The notes under the pieces are model-generated. The model saw only the letters and a list, made by a program, of their open reading frames with translations. It searched no databases and was not told the origin of the DNA. A DNA stretch of 30,082 bases from JAJFFW01 sp038534195 (GTDB lineage: Bacteria > Pseudomonadota > Alphaproteobacteria > Caulobacterales > Parvularculaceae): assembly GCA_038534195.1 (NCBI GenBank), contig JBCAXE010000042.1, forward strand, positions 1-30,082, written 5' to 3'. This document shows positions 7,576-16,459 of the stretch, piece after piece. Every line of letters starts with the position of its first letter. Position 1 is the stretch's first letter. The position numbers and the translations under genes were made by a program.

Positions 7576-10371
7576 ATGCGGAAGTTTCTTCGCGCGGCGA
7601 CAGCATGTGTATTTTGCATCGCCATTTCCTCGCCCGCCATCGCGCAGTCGTTACAGAATATCCAAATCGAAGACGCTGGCTCATCCGTCATTGGCGATCT
7701 CACGATTGATCAGGCCGGTATATACGAATTTGCGCTTCAGGCTGGCGCCGCCGCCAATGTAGAAATTAATGGCGCTCGTATTATTGACGCTGATAGCGGC
7801 GCCAGCAGCGGTACGGCCGCTCTCTCGGCTGGCGCCGTATCGGTCATGATTGAAACAATGAATGGATCGCCCGCGCCGGGATTGCAAATGGCGCTGCAGG
7901 GCGGAACAGATGTTATTCAGGTCTTCGGCGCACCTTCCGCCCCAACGATCAATGTACAGACCGGGCAAATAGCTGGCCCCGTTCCGTTACGGCAAGCGAC
8001 GTCGACCGCGTCAGCCATGCAGGCGCCTGGCCCCGCGCCAGCGCGGCAGGCGGCGACCACCGCAAACGCCGTGCAAGTCGACGCGCCTCGCGACCTCCGG
8101 AACCGTCTCAGAAGCCGGGTCCGTGAGCGCGCAATCGAGATGGCGCTGTTAAACAATGAAATTGCGCGCGCGACGGTGAACGGCGAGGTCAGCGATTATG
8201 TTCGTGTCGGCCAACAGATTACCGTTACAGCAACGCCGCCCGCTGGAATGCGTTTCGTGCGCTGGGCCGGCGATGTTTTTGCGCTCGAAGATCCCAATCA
8301 ACAGGAAACGCTTCTAACCGTGAATGCAGGCGGCGCGAATGTTTTCTCTGTTTTTGAAAGCGACGCGCCCGCGCCGACGCCAACGACTCCAGCGCCGCCG
8401 GGAACACCGCCGACCAATCCGAATCCGCCGGGAACGCCGCCGCCTCCACCGCCTGGAACGCCCACTTTTACGGTAACCGTGAATAGCGGGACGGGCGACG
8501 GCGCTTTCGCTGAAGGAACGCAAGTCGTTGTGCGCGCGGATACGCCTCTCGTCGGCGAAACCTTCGCGGCCTGGACCGGTGACATAGCCGCGCTCGCTGA
8601 TCCAAATTCGCCAGTGACGACCCTGACGGTGCCCGCCGCTGCTGTAACAATTACGGCGACCTATCGGGCGAGCGCGATGTCAGTGTCGTTGTTCAGTTCA
8701 TCGACAACAGCCTTTGGGCGCGGCGCCACAATTTCCGGCGTTGTAAACGATCCACAAGGCGACTCGGTTACTTATGACGTCATTGGGCCAAACGGCTCCG
8801 CCACAGCGACCGGTCTGACGGCCTCAATGAACCCGGACACCGGCGCCTTCGCCGCGCGCGTTTTTGATAATACGTTGCCAGATTCAGGTCAGGTGACTGT
8901 TGTCGTTAACGCCGAAACCGCCAACGCGGCAGACGCCGTCGGCGTCGTCAACTTTTACGTCAGTAACGGGACGGACGAAATTGCGCAACTGGTCTCACGG
9001 ACCAGCTACGGCGCGTCGCCGGCCTCACTCGCACGTGCGCGCCAGATTGGATATGACGCCTATCTCAACGAACAGCTTAACCCCACAAGTATCGACGACT
9101 CCGCATTTAGGGCGCTCAATCCTGACGACTTGTATGACTACACCGACAATGACGGTCGCCGTGAGCTTCGGCGCCTGGCGATGGCGTATGCAATCTATAC
9201 GGAACGCCAACTCCAGGAAGTCATGGCGAATTTCTGGGAAAACCATTTCTATACGTCTCCCGATAAAGATGACGCCGAGTTCGCGGAAACCGTCGAGAAG
9301 GCGGCGTTCCGGGAAAATGCACTTGGTAATTTCGCTGATCTTCTTGAAATAAGCGCGAAAAGTCCGGTCATGATGTCGTTCCTTGACAACACAGACAGCC
9401 GCGACGGCAACATCAATGAAAATTACGCTCGTGAGCTGTTGGAATTACATACGGTTGGCGTAAATTCTTCCTACACGGAAGACGACATCATTGAGGTGGC
9501 GCGTATTCTTACGGGATGGCGCCTGCGTACAACCAATCCAGATCGGCCGAATGGTGTTCGCCGCGTCCACGAGTTCTTCTTCGATGAAGGACGCCATGAC
9601 GACGGCGATAAAGTGATCTCATTTCTAAACACTACAATTCAGGGAATTTCGGGACCGCAAGGAATTCAAGAGGGCGAACAGCTACTCCAATTACTGGCGG
9701 CGCATCCGGACACGGCGTCGTTCATCTGCGGAAAACTTGTCCAACTCTTTGTCTCTGACGCTCCGCAGCCAACCTTGACGTCCCGGTGTGCAAGCACGTT
9801 CCTCTCCTCAAATGGAAATATTCGCGATCTGGTTGAACTCATTCTGCGTTCCGACGAATTCCGTCGCCAACCTGCGAACCAGTTCAGCAAGTACAAAACG
9901 CCTCTTGAATATGTCGCGTCTCTCGTTCGTGGGCTTGAGCTAACGCCGCGCGCAGGCAGATTCGCAGACTCCATGTCGTCGCTTGGCAACGAAATGGATG
10001 ACGCCGGCTATGAAATGTACGACTTCCAGGCGCCGACAGGTTTGCCGGAAGTCAGCGGCGCCTGGGTTGGCGCAGCGTCGGTTGTCCAAAGAACACAGTT
10101 CGGCGTCCGGGCCGCGCGCGCCGGGACCGCAAATCTCGACCTGGATCGCCGCGCCATCCTGGATGCAGCGCCGGCCGAAACGGCGGAAGGCGTCGCGGCA
10201 CTGATCTGTGATCGGATCATGCAAAATCGTTGCACGCAAAAAGAATTCGAGGAAATGGTCGACGCCGTCTATGGCGACGACGGCCTCTTCGATCCATCCA
10301 GAAACGTCGACACCGCCATCTCTCGGGCCCTGCAGGTCGCTGCAGGATCGCAGAGCTTCGGATTGCAATAG
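7576..10371 (+). CDS. Exported DUF1800 family protein with two bacterial-repeat domains
   Basis: A 931-residue protein. A Sec signal peptide (residues 1-24, ending AIAQ) is followed by a small beta-rich region (about 25-125), an Ala/Gln-rich stretch, and a first repeat domain around 198-262 with FVRWAGDVFALEDPN. A Pro-rich linker follows (about 264-297), then a second repeat domain around 298-365 with FAAWTGDIAALADPN. These two are of the InlB B-repeat/'bacterial repeat' kind, common in surface or secreted proteins. A beta-sandwich-like section (about 366-462) leads into the DUF1800 region (about 470-925), recognised by TSYGASPASLARARQIGYDAYLNEQL-type text, NFWENHFYTS and ENYARELLELHTVG. The function of DUF1800 is not known. 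A DUF1501 gene follows 14 nt later, the usual pairing. The T2SS operon downstream suggests possible cargo; this is inference. Confidence 0.88.
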   Translation: MRKFLRAATACVFCIAISSPAIAQSLQNIQIEDAGSSVIGDLTIDQAGIYEFALQAGAAANVEINGARIIDADSGASSGTAALSAGAVSVMIETMNGSPAPGLQMALQGGTDVIQVFGAPSAPTINVQTGQIAGPVPLRQATSTASAMQAPGPAPARQAATTANAVQVDAPRDLRNRLRSRVRERAIEMALLNNEIARATVNGEVSDYVRVGQQITVTATPPAGMRFVRWAGDVFALEDPNQQETLLTVNAGGANVFSVFESDAPAPTPTTPAPPGTPPTNPNPPGTPPPPPPGTPTFTVTVNSGTGDGAFAEGTQVVVRADTPLVGETFAAWTGDIAALADPNSPVTTLTVPAAAVTITATYRASAMSVSLFSSSTTAFGRGATISGVVNDPQGDSVTYDVIGPNGSATATGLTASMNPDTGAFAARVFDNTLPDSGQVTVVVNAETANAADAVGVVNFYVSNGTDEIAQLVSRTSYGASPASLARARQIGYDAYLNEQLNPTSIDDSAFRALNPDDLYDYTDNDGRRELRRLAMAYAIYTERQLQEVMANFWENHFYTSPDKDDAEFAETVEKAAFRENALGNFADLLEISAKSPVMMSFLDNTDSRDGNINENYARELLELHTVGVNSSYTEDDIIEVARILTGWRLRTTNPDRPNGVRRVHEFFFDEGRHDDGDKVISFLNTTIQGISGPQGIQEGEQLLQLLAAHPDTASFICGKLVQLFVSDAPQPTLTSRCASTFLSSNGNIRDLVELILRSDEFRRQPANQFSKYKTPLEYVASLVRGLELTPRAGRFADSMSSLGNEMDDAGYEMYDFQAPTGLPEVSGAWVGAASVVQRTQFGVRAARAGTANLDLDRRAILDAAPAETAEGVAALICDRIMQNRCTQKEFEEMVDAVYGDDGLFDPSRNVDTAISRALQVAAGSQSFGLQ

Positions 10372-10385
10372 AAAGGGCCGCTCTC

Positions 10386-11708
10386 ATGACTTCCAGAAGA
10401 CAAGCGCTAAAAGTACTTCTTGGCGGCGGCGCGGCGACCCTCGCCGCGGGCGCACAGGCGCCGCTTCAGCTCAACTTCGCACCGTCATCGGCCCGCGCGG
10501 CGACACCGGGGAAGACACTAATTAAAGTATTTCTGCGGGGCGGCGCAGATGGCGTTAACCTTTTCCCTCCCTATGCGGACAGTTCATATTATGATCTCCG
10601 CCCAAACATTGCAGTCGAGCCGCCAAACGGATCGGACCCTGACTCCGCGATTCGCCTCGATAATTTTTTCGGCGCGCATCCCGCCCTCGCCCCATTGATG
10701 GAAATTTGGGACGATAATAACCTCGGAATTATGCCGGCGACGCATTTCCCGGATGCGCGACGTTCCCACTTTGACAATCAACGATGGCTCGAGCTTGGGT
10801 TTGTAGGCACCGGCGCCACAGGGTATTTTGGTCGCTATCTAGAGCAAAACCCGCCAGCCGGATTATTCCAGGCGCTGGTGGCCGGACGGAATGGCATCAC
10901 GACTTCGATGCGCGGCCCCGTACCTGTTACCGCGATAAGGCGCGGATCCGATTTCGAAATCCAGGACAATTTGTGGTGCGACGGTAGCGGCTGCGCCACC
11001 AATGACTACCACACTATGTTGCAACGTCTCTTTGAAGAGGAACCAGAAAACGCGTCGGCGGTTGAAAGCCTCGCTTATCTAAACGGCCGTGACATGTCCG
11101 AAAAACTCAACCTGTTTGAGAGCCTTGACGATGATTACGTTCCGGACGCTGGCGGATTGGATTACTCCAATAGCAGCTTCGGCAACGGGTTGCGGTTGAT
11201 CGCTCAACTTATCAAGGCCGACGTTGGCCTTGAAGTTGTCGCGACGGACTGGAACATCGGTTGGGACACGCATTCAAATCAACTACCCGGCGGCACGTCG
11301 CACGGTGATCTGAATTTCAGGTATCATAGCCGCATCAATGAAGGCGCGAATGACATGCTCACGTTCTATCGTGACATGAGCGCCTTCCGCAATGATGTCA
11401 CCATTGTCTTCGGCTCCGAATTTGGCCGCACCGCCCGCCAGAACGGCAGCCGCGGCACCGACCACGGATTTGCGGCCGCGTGGTGGGCGATCGGCGGCGC
11501 CGTCAATGGCGGTATTCAGGGCGCGTGGCCCGGCCTCGCCGATCAACAATTGGAGGACGGCCGCTTCCTGGCCATGTCGATAGACTACCGTGATCTTTTG
11601 GGCGAGGCGTTGACCACCTTCCTTGGGACGCCGGAAGCGCAACTCGGAACGATCTTTCCGAACCACCAATTCACCGACAATGGGCTTTTTAGCGGCGCCT
11701 CAGTCTAA
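10386..11708 (+). CDS. DUF1501 family protein with Tat signal
   Basis: A 440-residue protein starting at ATG 10386 with AAAGGG about 8 nt upstream. The frame is open back to 10230, but that part overlaps the DUF1800 gene and has no signal sequence, so the later start is chosen. The N-terminus TSRRQALKVLLGGG is a twin-arginine type signal with hydrophobic core and cleavage likely near ARAA (about residue 40). The mature part shows FLRGGADGVNLFPPY, the late segment IVFGSEFGRTARQNGSRGTDHG and the ending IFPNHQF, typical of DUF1501, which is related to the alkaline-phosphatase/sulfatase fold. It almost always accompanies DUF1800 and is exported folded. Biochemical role unknown. Confidence 0.9.
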   Translation: MTSRRQALKVLLGGGAATLAAGAQAPLQLNFAPSSARAATPGKTLIKVFLRGGADGVNLFPPYADSSYYDLRPNIAVEPPNGSDPDSAIRLDNFFGAHPALAPLMEIWDDNNLGIMPATHFPDARRSHFDNQRWLELGFVGTGATGYFGRYLEQNPPAGLFQALVAGRNGITTSMRGPVPVTAIRRGSDFEIQDNLWCDGSGCATNDYHTMLQRLFEEEPENASAVESLAYLNGRDMSEKLNLFESLDDDYVPDAGGLDYSNSSFGNGLRLIAQLIKADVGLEVVATDWNIGWDTHSNQLPGGTSHGDLNFRYHSRINEGANDMLTFYRDMSAFRNDVTIVFGSEFGRTARQNGSRGTDHGFAAAWWAIGGAVNGGIQGAWPGLADQQLEDGRFLAMSIDYRDLLGEALTTFLGTPEAQLGTIFPNHQFTDNGLFSGASV

Positions 11709-11718
11709 CCGCCAATTA

Positions 11719-11751
11719 AGCCGTTGGTTAACGAAGTGTTATTCAACGGCT
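11719..11751. repeat. Inverted repeat just upstream of the gsp operon
   Basis: A perfect 8-bp inverted repeat, AGCCGTTG (11719-11726) and CAACGGCT (11744-11751), encloses 17 nt and sits between the DUF1501 stop and the gspL start. No T-run follows, so it is a poor intrinsic terminator; it could be an operator or an mRNA hairpin. TTAA at 11716-11719 and TTAAC at 11728-11732, separated by 8 nt, resemble CtrA half-sites but the spacing is one base longer than the usual 7. Confidence 0.4.
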
Positions 11752-11766
11752 CATTAAGGTGCCGCC

Positions 11767-12735
11767 ATGAGCACCAAGACCTTAAACTGGCGCGGCGTCC
11801 TCGATAGCGATGGCGATGGGTGGATCAATGCCGCCCGCGCCGATGTAAGCGCCGCGTGTTCCAGCGCCTTGCGATGGCTGGATAGCGAAAATTCGGTGAC
11901 GGTCGACGCCGATAAGCTGAACGAGATCGTTCATAATGCGCCGCTCCGTGCGACGCTGCGGCTGCCGGCGCACCATGCGCTCGTGAAAACGATTGTGCTG
12001 CCGATGTCCGCACAGAAACATCTTGCGAGCATCGTTGAGAATAAAATTCGCCAATTGACCCCCTTCGAACCGAGAGACGTCTATTTTGGCTATCAACGGG
12101 TTGGCGGCGGCGGCAAAGAATTCCGAGTTCAAATTATCGCCGCGCCAAAACAGGCCTGTCAGCCCTTCCTTTCGGCTGCGCGCGACAGAAGCATTGCTGT
12201 TGACGGGATCACGGTGGAAAGCGCGGAAGAAGTCAACATTCTCCCGCCGGAGGAACGCGAGAATGCGCAATCAACCCAAGTTATTCAAAAGCTCTTGAAG
12301 ATAAACGGCCTTTTGCTTGCGGCGATGGCGGCGCTGATTTTCATTGGCGGCGGACTGCGATATGGACTCGCGCATTGGCAAGCGCAGCAGGCAGCAGGCG
12401 CTGTCACGGAAGTCATCCAGATGCGCCGCGACGTTCAGAAGATCGTCGCTGGCTCGCGCGGGCTTTCCGAGCAATTGAGCGCCGCGCCCGATGTCCCATT
12501 ACTGATGAATACGCTCGCCGCTGCGATTGATGAGTCAGCCTGGCTTGATCGGGTGACAATTTCCGGCGAAATCGTTGAAATTCAAGGGTATGCTGAGAAT
12601 GCAGCGGAGATTCTCTTCGTTGTGGATGAATTACCGCAGTTTTCCGACGCCGGGTTCAAATCAGCGATCAGCCGAGACAGCAAATCGGGCAAGGAACGCT
12701 TCCAGATTCGCGCCACTATAACGGGGGCGTCATGA
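11767..12735 (+). CDS. gspL: Type II secretion system inner-membrane protein GspL (PilM/PilN-like)
   Basis: A 322-residue protein, shorter than typical GspL (about 380-400). A cytoplasmic N-terminal part (1-177) has the family text LRLPAHHALVKTIVLPMSAQKHL and ENKIRQLTPFEPRDVYFGY. One membrane helix (about 178-200) and a periplasmic PilN/ferredoxin-like domain follow. GspL links the ATPase GspE to the inner-membrane platform and pairs with GspM. It opens the gsp operon here, whereas enterobacterial operons have L and M near the end. An AAGG ribosome site lies about 8 nt before the ATG. The stop overlaps the gspM start (ATGA). Confidence 0.85.
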   Translation: MSTKTLNWRGVLDSDGDGWINAARADVSAACSSALRWLDSENSVTVDADKLNEIVHNAPLRATLRLPAHHALVKTIVLPMSAQKHLASIVENKIRQLTPFEPRDVYFGYQRVGGGGKEFRVQIIAAPKQACQPFLSAARDRSIAVDGITVESAEEVNILPPEERENAQSTQVIQKLLKINGLLLAAMAALIFIGGGLRYGLAHWQAQQAAGAVTEVIQMRRDVQKIVAGSRGLSEQLSAAPDVPLLMNTLAAAIDESAWLDRVTISGEIVEIQGYAENAAEILFVVDELPQFSDAGFKSAISRDSKSGKERFQIRATITGAS

Positions 12736-13298
12736 CATCTGTACAAAGAGGTTTCCTTTGGATTGCTTTAGCATCGGGCCTTATTCTGACGACAGGCGCA
12801 TTCGCTGCATCGTCGCTCTGGCGCGCGGGCGCTGAAGAACAAAAAAAAGCGGCGCGTTATCAGCACCTCGCTGATAATCGCGATGCAGCGATACGCGATT
12901 TAGAAGAACAGCGCGCCTCAGCGGCAATGCTGCAACGCGGTTTCATTCGGGCGAATTCAGCCGCACAGGCCGAAGCGTTATTACGGGAAGAAATCTCAAT
13001 GCGTATTTCCGAGACTGGCGGCGAACTCTCTTCAATCCAGACGCAACCTGCGGAACGCGACGACCCTGCCGGCGCGCTCAGGCTACGTGTCGTCTTGACG
13101 GCGCCGCAGTCCTCGCTTGGCGATGTTCTTATTGAACTGGATGCGGGCGAACCGGTTATGGTGGTTGAAGGAGCTGAATTCAGGATCGCCAGCGGTATTC
13201 GCAGGCCAGGCGCGCCCGCCGCGGCCGGCAGCGACAAACCCTTGAACCTGTCTCTCGACATCACCGCGTTTTGGAAAGAACCCGCAGGCAACGGCTAG
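12732..13298 (+). CDS. gspM: Type II secretion system protein GspM
   Basis: A 188-residue bitopic protein: a short cytoplasmic tail, one membrane helix (about 8-27), a charged helical stretch likely to be coiled coil (about 35-80), and a small periplasmic alpha/beta domain ending in LNLSLDITAFWKE. The architecture and position directly behind gspL, with a four-base overlap, identify it as GspM, which stabilises and dimerises with GspL in the platform. The sequence itself is weakly conserved, as is normal for this family. Confidence 0.8.
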   Translation: MTSVQRGFLWIALASGLILTTGAFAASSLWRAGAEEQKKAARYQHLADNRDAAIRDLEEQRASAAMLQRGFIRANSAAQAEALLREEISMRISETGGELSSIQTQPAERDDPAGALRLRVVLTAPQSSLGDVLIELDAGEPVMVVEGAEFRIASGIRRPGAPAAAGSDKPLNLSLDITAFWKEPAGNG

Positions 13299-13302
13299 TG
13301 AA

Positions 13303-13752
13303 ATGATCGACCGAATGAAACCACGCAACGCGCTCAAAGCTTCAGCGGCCATCTTCGGGGTTGCGAACGCGGCGCTATTATTCTTTCTGCTCGCCCCCGC
13401 AACCGAAGAATATCGTGATCGAACGATCCCGCAGCGCGTCGCGCTCACCACCGGCGGCGACACGGACGTCAGCGCCTTATTGTCGGCCCCGCTCTTTGAC
13501 CCCGCGCGGCGGGCCAGCGCCGCGGAAGTTGCGGCCGTCGCGACCGAAGAAGCGGCCCCGCTTCGGTTAACGCCCAAAGGGACGAGCATTTCAGGCGATA
13601 AACGCGCTGTCGTCTTGAGCGGCGGCGGCGAACCGATCGTTCTGCGCGAAGGCGAAAGCCGCTACGGCGTTAAAATCATTGAGATTTCCGCCAAATCCGT
13701 TGTGATGGAAACCAATAGCGGGCGGCGGACAGTGGCGTTGGCGGGCTTTTAG
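13303..13752 (+). CDS. Type II secretion GspC/GspN-like protein (homology-region domain, no PDZ)
   Basis: A 149-residue protein with one membrane helix (about 12-29) and a small periplasmic domain. The text LLSAPLFDPARR, then LRLTPKGTSISGDKRAVVL, a REGESRYGVKIIEI stretch and a final GRRTVALAGF follow the pattern of the GspC homology region and the short GspN proteins of alphaproteobacteria and xanthomonads. These connect the inner-membrane platform to the secretin N0 domain. The usual C-terminal PDZ or coiled-coil domain of GspC is absent. ATG at 13315 is an alternative start. It directly precedes gspD, matching the usual C-D order. Confidence 0.7.
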   Translation: MIDRMKPRNALKASAAIFGVANAALLFFLLAPATEEYRDRTIPQRVALTTGGDTDVSALLSAPLFDPARRASAAEVAAVATEEAAPLRLTPKGTSISGDKRAVVLSGGGEPIVLREGESRYGVKIIEISAKSVVMETNSGRRTVALAGF

Positions 13753-13873
13753 TTAGCATCGATTTATTAACGAACGTTAACAATTAGTAAATCCGCCAGC
13801 GCGCCTCGTTCGGCAATTGTTAACCTTACCGGGCGCTTAATACGGGCTGATTCGGATAGCTGGCGCCCAAACA
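13753..13873 (+). promoter_or_regulatory. Spacer upstream of gspD with TTAAC palindrome
   Basis: This 121-nt gap is the largest inside the gsp cluster and may hold an internal promoter for gspD onward. It contains a perfect palindrome TTAACG-AA-CGTTAA (13767-13780), equivalent to TTAA-N6-TTAA, and a further TTAAC near 13830. CtrA boxes are TTAA-N7-TTAA, so this is close but one base short. No clear sigma-70 boxes were recognised. Confidence 0.3.
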
Positions 13874-16459
13874 ATGAACCTGAAAAAATCTGTATTGCGT
13901 ACCGTTCACCGCGCAGGCGCAAGTTCGCTCGCCCTGGCGTTGCTGGGGTGCTCTTCTCTCGATCCGTTTACGAATGACGACGCGTTTCGCGGGCGCCTTG
14001 GCGACTACCCCACTTTGCGCACGCCGCAGACAACGGCGCAAACAGCAGAGTCGGACGCCGACCTTGAACCGGCTGAGGCTCAACGCAGCGTACAAAAGCG
14101 GCCCGCCCCTCAGATCTTCCGTGGACGTACGCCCGCCAGCCGAAACCGCGAAAACGCCTATGAGGGCGACAGTCTCGTCCTCAATTTTGAGACGGCGTCC
14201 GTCAAAGAAGCCGCATCGCTGATCCTCGGCGACTTTCTCAATATTCCGTATGAGGTTCACCCGAGCGTCGGCGGCGTCATCAATCTGAAGAGCGCGGCGC
14301 CCTTGAGCGGGGAAGCGGCGCTAAGAGCATTTGAAACCGTCCTGCGACAAAACAAAGCGGCACTTGTGCTGGACGGCGATCTATACCGCATCGTACCCGA
14401 ACAATTGGCGCTTGGATATGCGTCCGCGCCCCAAATCGGGACGGGCCGTCCGATCCGTCCGGGCTATGGCGTTCAAATCGCACCGCTTGAATTCGTCACC
14501 GCAGCGGAGATGGCGGAAATCCTTAAACCGCTCGCCGCAGCTGATTCAGTTATTCGCATCGACGCTGAGCGCAATCTATTATTGCTCGCCGGATCAAGCC
14601 GCGAGCTGTCGTTGTGGCTGGAGACGATCCGCACGTTCGACATCGATTGGTTCGCTGGAAAATCGGTAGGCATCTTCCCGTTGCGCCAGGTTTCAGCTGA
14701 GAAAGTCGCAAAGGAACTGGAAGCGATTTTCCAAACCAACGCAAACGATCAAAATGCGGCTGTTCGCTTCCTGCCGATCGAACGCACTAATTCAGTAATG
14801 GCGATTACGCGCGCTGCGCCGTTGCTCGACAAAGTGCGTTCATGGACCACTCGGCTCGACGCAGACTCAGGCGCGGCGCGCCGATTGCGCGTTTACTCGA
14901 TGAAGAATGCAAAAGCGTCGGACGTGGCGCCCCTCCTCCAGGAGATTTTCAACGCGTCTTCAGAAAATGTGAGCCGCCAACCCATCGTCGCGCCCGGCGA
15001 AACGCCGTCAACGATTGATGGCGAAGGCGTCGTGCAGGCGAGCACGGGCGTGCGCCCTAATTCTTTACGACGCGGCGCCAACACGGCGTCATCGGGCGCC
15101 GATACGTTGCGCATCATTCCGGACGAATCCGCCAACACGCTGTTGATGCTGGCGACACAGGACGAATATACGCGAATCGAAAGCGCCTTGCGCAAACTCG
15201 ATGTTGCGCCCTTGCAGGTGCTGGTTGAAGCGACGATTGTCGAAGTGACAATTACTGACGACCTGCGCTACGGGGTGCAATATTTTCTGGAAGGCAGCAT
15301 CGCGCAAGAATCCGCGGTGGCGGCGCTGTCAAATGCGGCCAGCCAGGCGATCCTTCCGACGTTCCCCGGCTTTTCACTGGTTCTTGGCGAGCCATCAAAA
15401 ATCATTCTTGATGCGCTGGAGAACATCACAGAAATCAACGTGATTTCTTCGCCGAACCTGATGGTTCTCGACAATCAAACCGCGCGCCTGGTCGTCGGCG
15501 ACCAAATCCCCGTGACCGTTCAAAACGTCACCAATGGATTTACGGACGGCGACAATGATCCTGTCCTGTTTAACTCGATCGAGTTTCGCGACACCGGCGT
15601 CATATTCGAAGTCACGCCCCGTATCAGCAGCGACGGCGCAGTCACGCTCGACATTGTGCAGGAAGTAAGCACCGTTTCCGGCACGGCCGGGCCGACATTA
15701 ACACCGACAATCAGCCAGCGACGCATTGACAGCTCCGTTGTCGCGCAATCGGGACAAACAATCGTTCTCGGCGGTCTCTTTGCAGACAGAGCGACACGCG
15801 GCCGCTCCGGCCTTCCGATTATCTCGCGGGCGCCATTGTTAGGCGGATTATTTTCAAACACCAATAAAGATCAGACCCGCACGGAACTTGTCGTCTTGAT
15901 CCAACCGCGCATCCTCCGCAACGAGGCTGACGCGACAGCGATCACGCGGGAATTTCAGGATCGCGTCACCGGCTTACAACTGCTTTCGGATTTTGACGCC
16001 CCATCTGCAACGCCAACGCCAGCAATCGCACCGGCCTATCCGGCGGCGCCGCAACCCAAAGCGCCGTCAAACGATTTGGTCCTGACGCCGAAAGTGGAAG
16101 AAGCGCCTCTCGCTGTTCTGAAGCAACCGCCCGTGACGCAGTCCGTCCTGCCCGTACAAGAGGAAGCGCTGCAAACGACGCCTGACGCCGAACCATTGGC
16201 GCTTGAAAGCGTTTTGCCGATTACGCAAGCGAGCGCGGGCGAGAAACACTTCGTTCAGCTTGGCGCGCGGGAAAAGCAATCCGACGCGCAATCGCTTGCG
16301 CGCGATCTGAAATCTCAGGAACGCGACCTCGCAGACGCACCGATTGAAACGCGCGAGTCTCGCGGCGTTTGGCGCGTGCTCGCCGGGCCCTATTCGGAGA
16401 ATGCGGCCGAAACGCTGTGCAACGATCTCGATCGGCCCTGCGCGGTCATTTCTGAGTAG
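13874..16459 (+). CDS. gspD: Type II secretin GspD: lipoprotein with C-terminal SPOR domain
   Basis: An 861-residue outer-membrane secretin. The N-terminus is a lipoprotein signal with lipobox LLGC (Cys26, followed by Ser, which favours the outer membrane). The N0 domain covers about residues 97-175 (SLVLNFETASVKEAASLIL) and the N1-N3 repeats about 190-450 (with LRQVSAEKVAKELEAIF and MKNAKASDVAPLLQEIF). The secretin core covers about 450-690 (VLVEATIVEVTITDDLRYG, ISSPNLMVLDNQTARLVVGDQIP-type text, FEVTPRISSDG and the late GGLFSNTNKDQTRTELVV segment). A Pro/Ala-rich linker (about 715-788) leads to a SPOR domain (789-861) beginning EKHFVQLGAREK and containing VWRVLAGPYS. Secretins normally end soon after the core with an S-domain for a pilotin. 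Here the lipid anchor may replace a pilotin, as in the liposecretin HxcQ, and the SPOR domain would bind denuded peptidoglycan. Confidence 0.93.
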   Translation: MNLKKSVLRTVHRAGASSLALALLGCSSLDPFTNDDAFRGRLGDYPTLRTPQTTAQTAESDADLEPAEAQRSVQKRPAPQIFRGRTPASRNRENAYEGDSLVLNFETASVKEAASLILGDFLNIPYEVHPSVGGVINLKSAAPLSGEAALRAFETVLRQNKAALVLDGDLYRIVPEQLALGYASAPQIGTGRPIRPGYGVQIAPLEFVTAAEMAEILKPLAAADSVIRIDAERNLLLLAGSSRELSLWLETIRTFDIDWFAGKSVGIFPLRQVSAEKVAKELEAIFQTNANDQNAAVRFLPIERTNSVMAITRAAPLLDKVRSWTTRLDADSGAARRLRVYSMKNAKASDVAPLLQEIFNASSENVSRQPIVAPGETPSTIDGEGVVQASTGVRPNSLRRGANTASSGADTLRIIPDESANTLLMLATQDEYTRIESALRKLDVAPLQVLVEATIVEVTITDDLRYGVQYFLEGSIAQESAVAALSNAASQAILPTFPGFSLVLGEPSKIILDALENITEINVISSPNLMVLDNQTARLVVGDQIPVTVQNVTNGFTDGDNDPVLFNSIEFRDTGVIFEVTPRISSDGAVTLDIVQEVSTVSGTAGPTLTPTISQRRIDSSVVAQSGQTIVLGGLFADRATRGRSGLPIISRAPLLGGLFSNTNKDQTRTELVVLIQPRILRNEADATAITREFQDRVTGLQLLSDFDAPSATPTPAIAPAYPAAPQPKAPSNDLVLTPKVEEAPLAVLKQPPVTQSVLPVQEEALQTTPDAEPLALESVLPITQASAGEKHFVQLGAREKQSDAQSLARDLKSQERDLADAPIETRESRGVWRVLAGPYSENAAETLCNDLDRPCAVISE

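Noticed and set aside
10230..10385. Upstream extension of the DUF1501 frame
   Set aside because: It overlaps the DUF1800 gene and would bury the Tat signal, which must be at the N-terminus.
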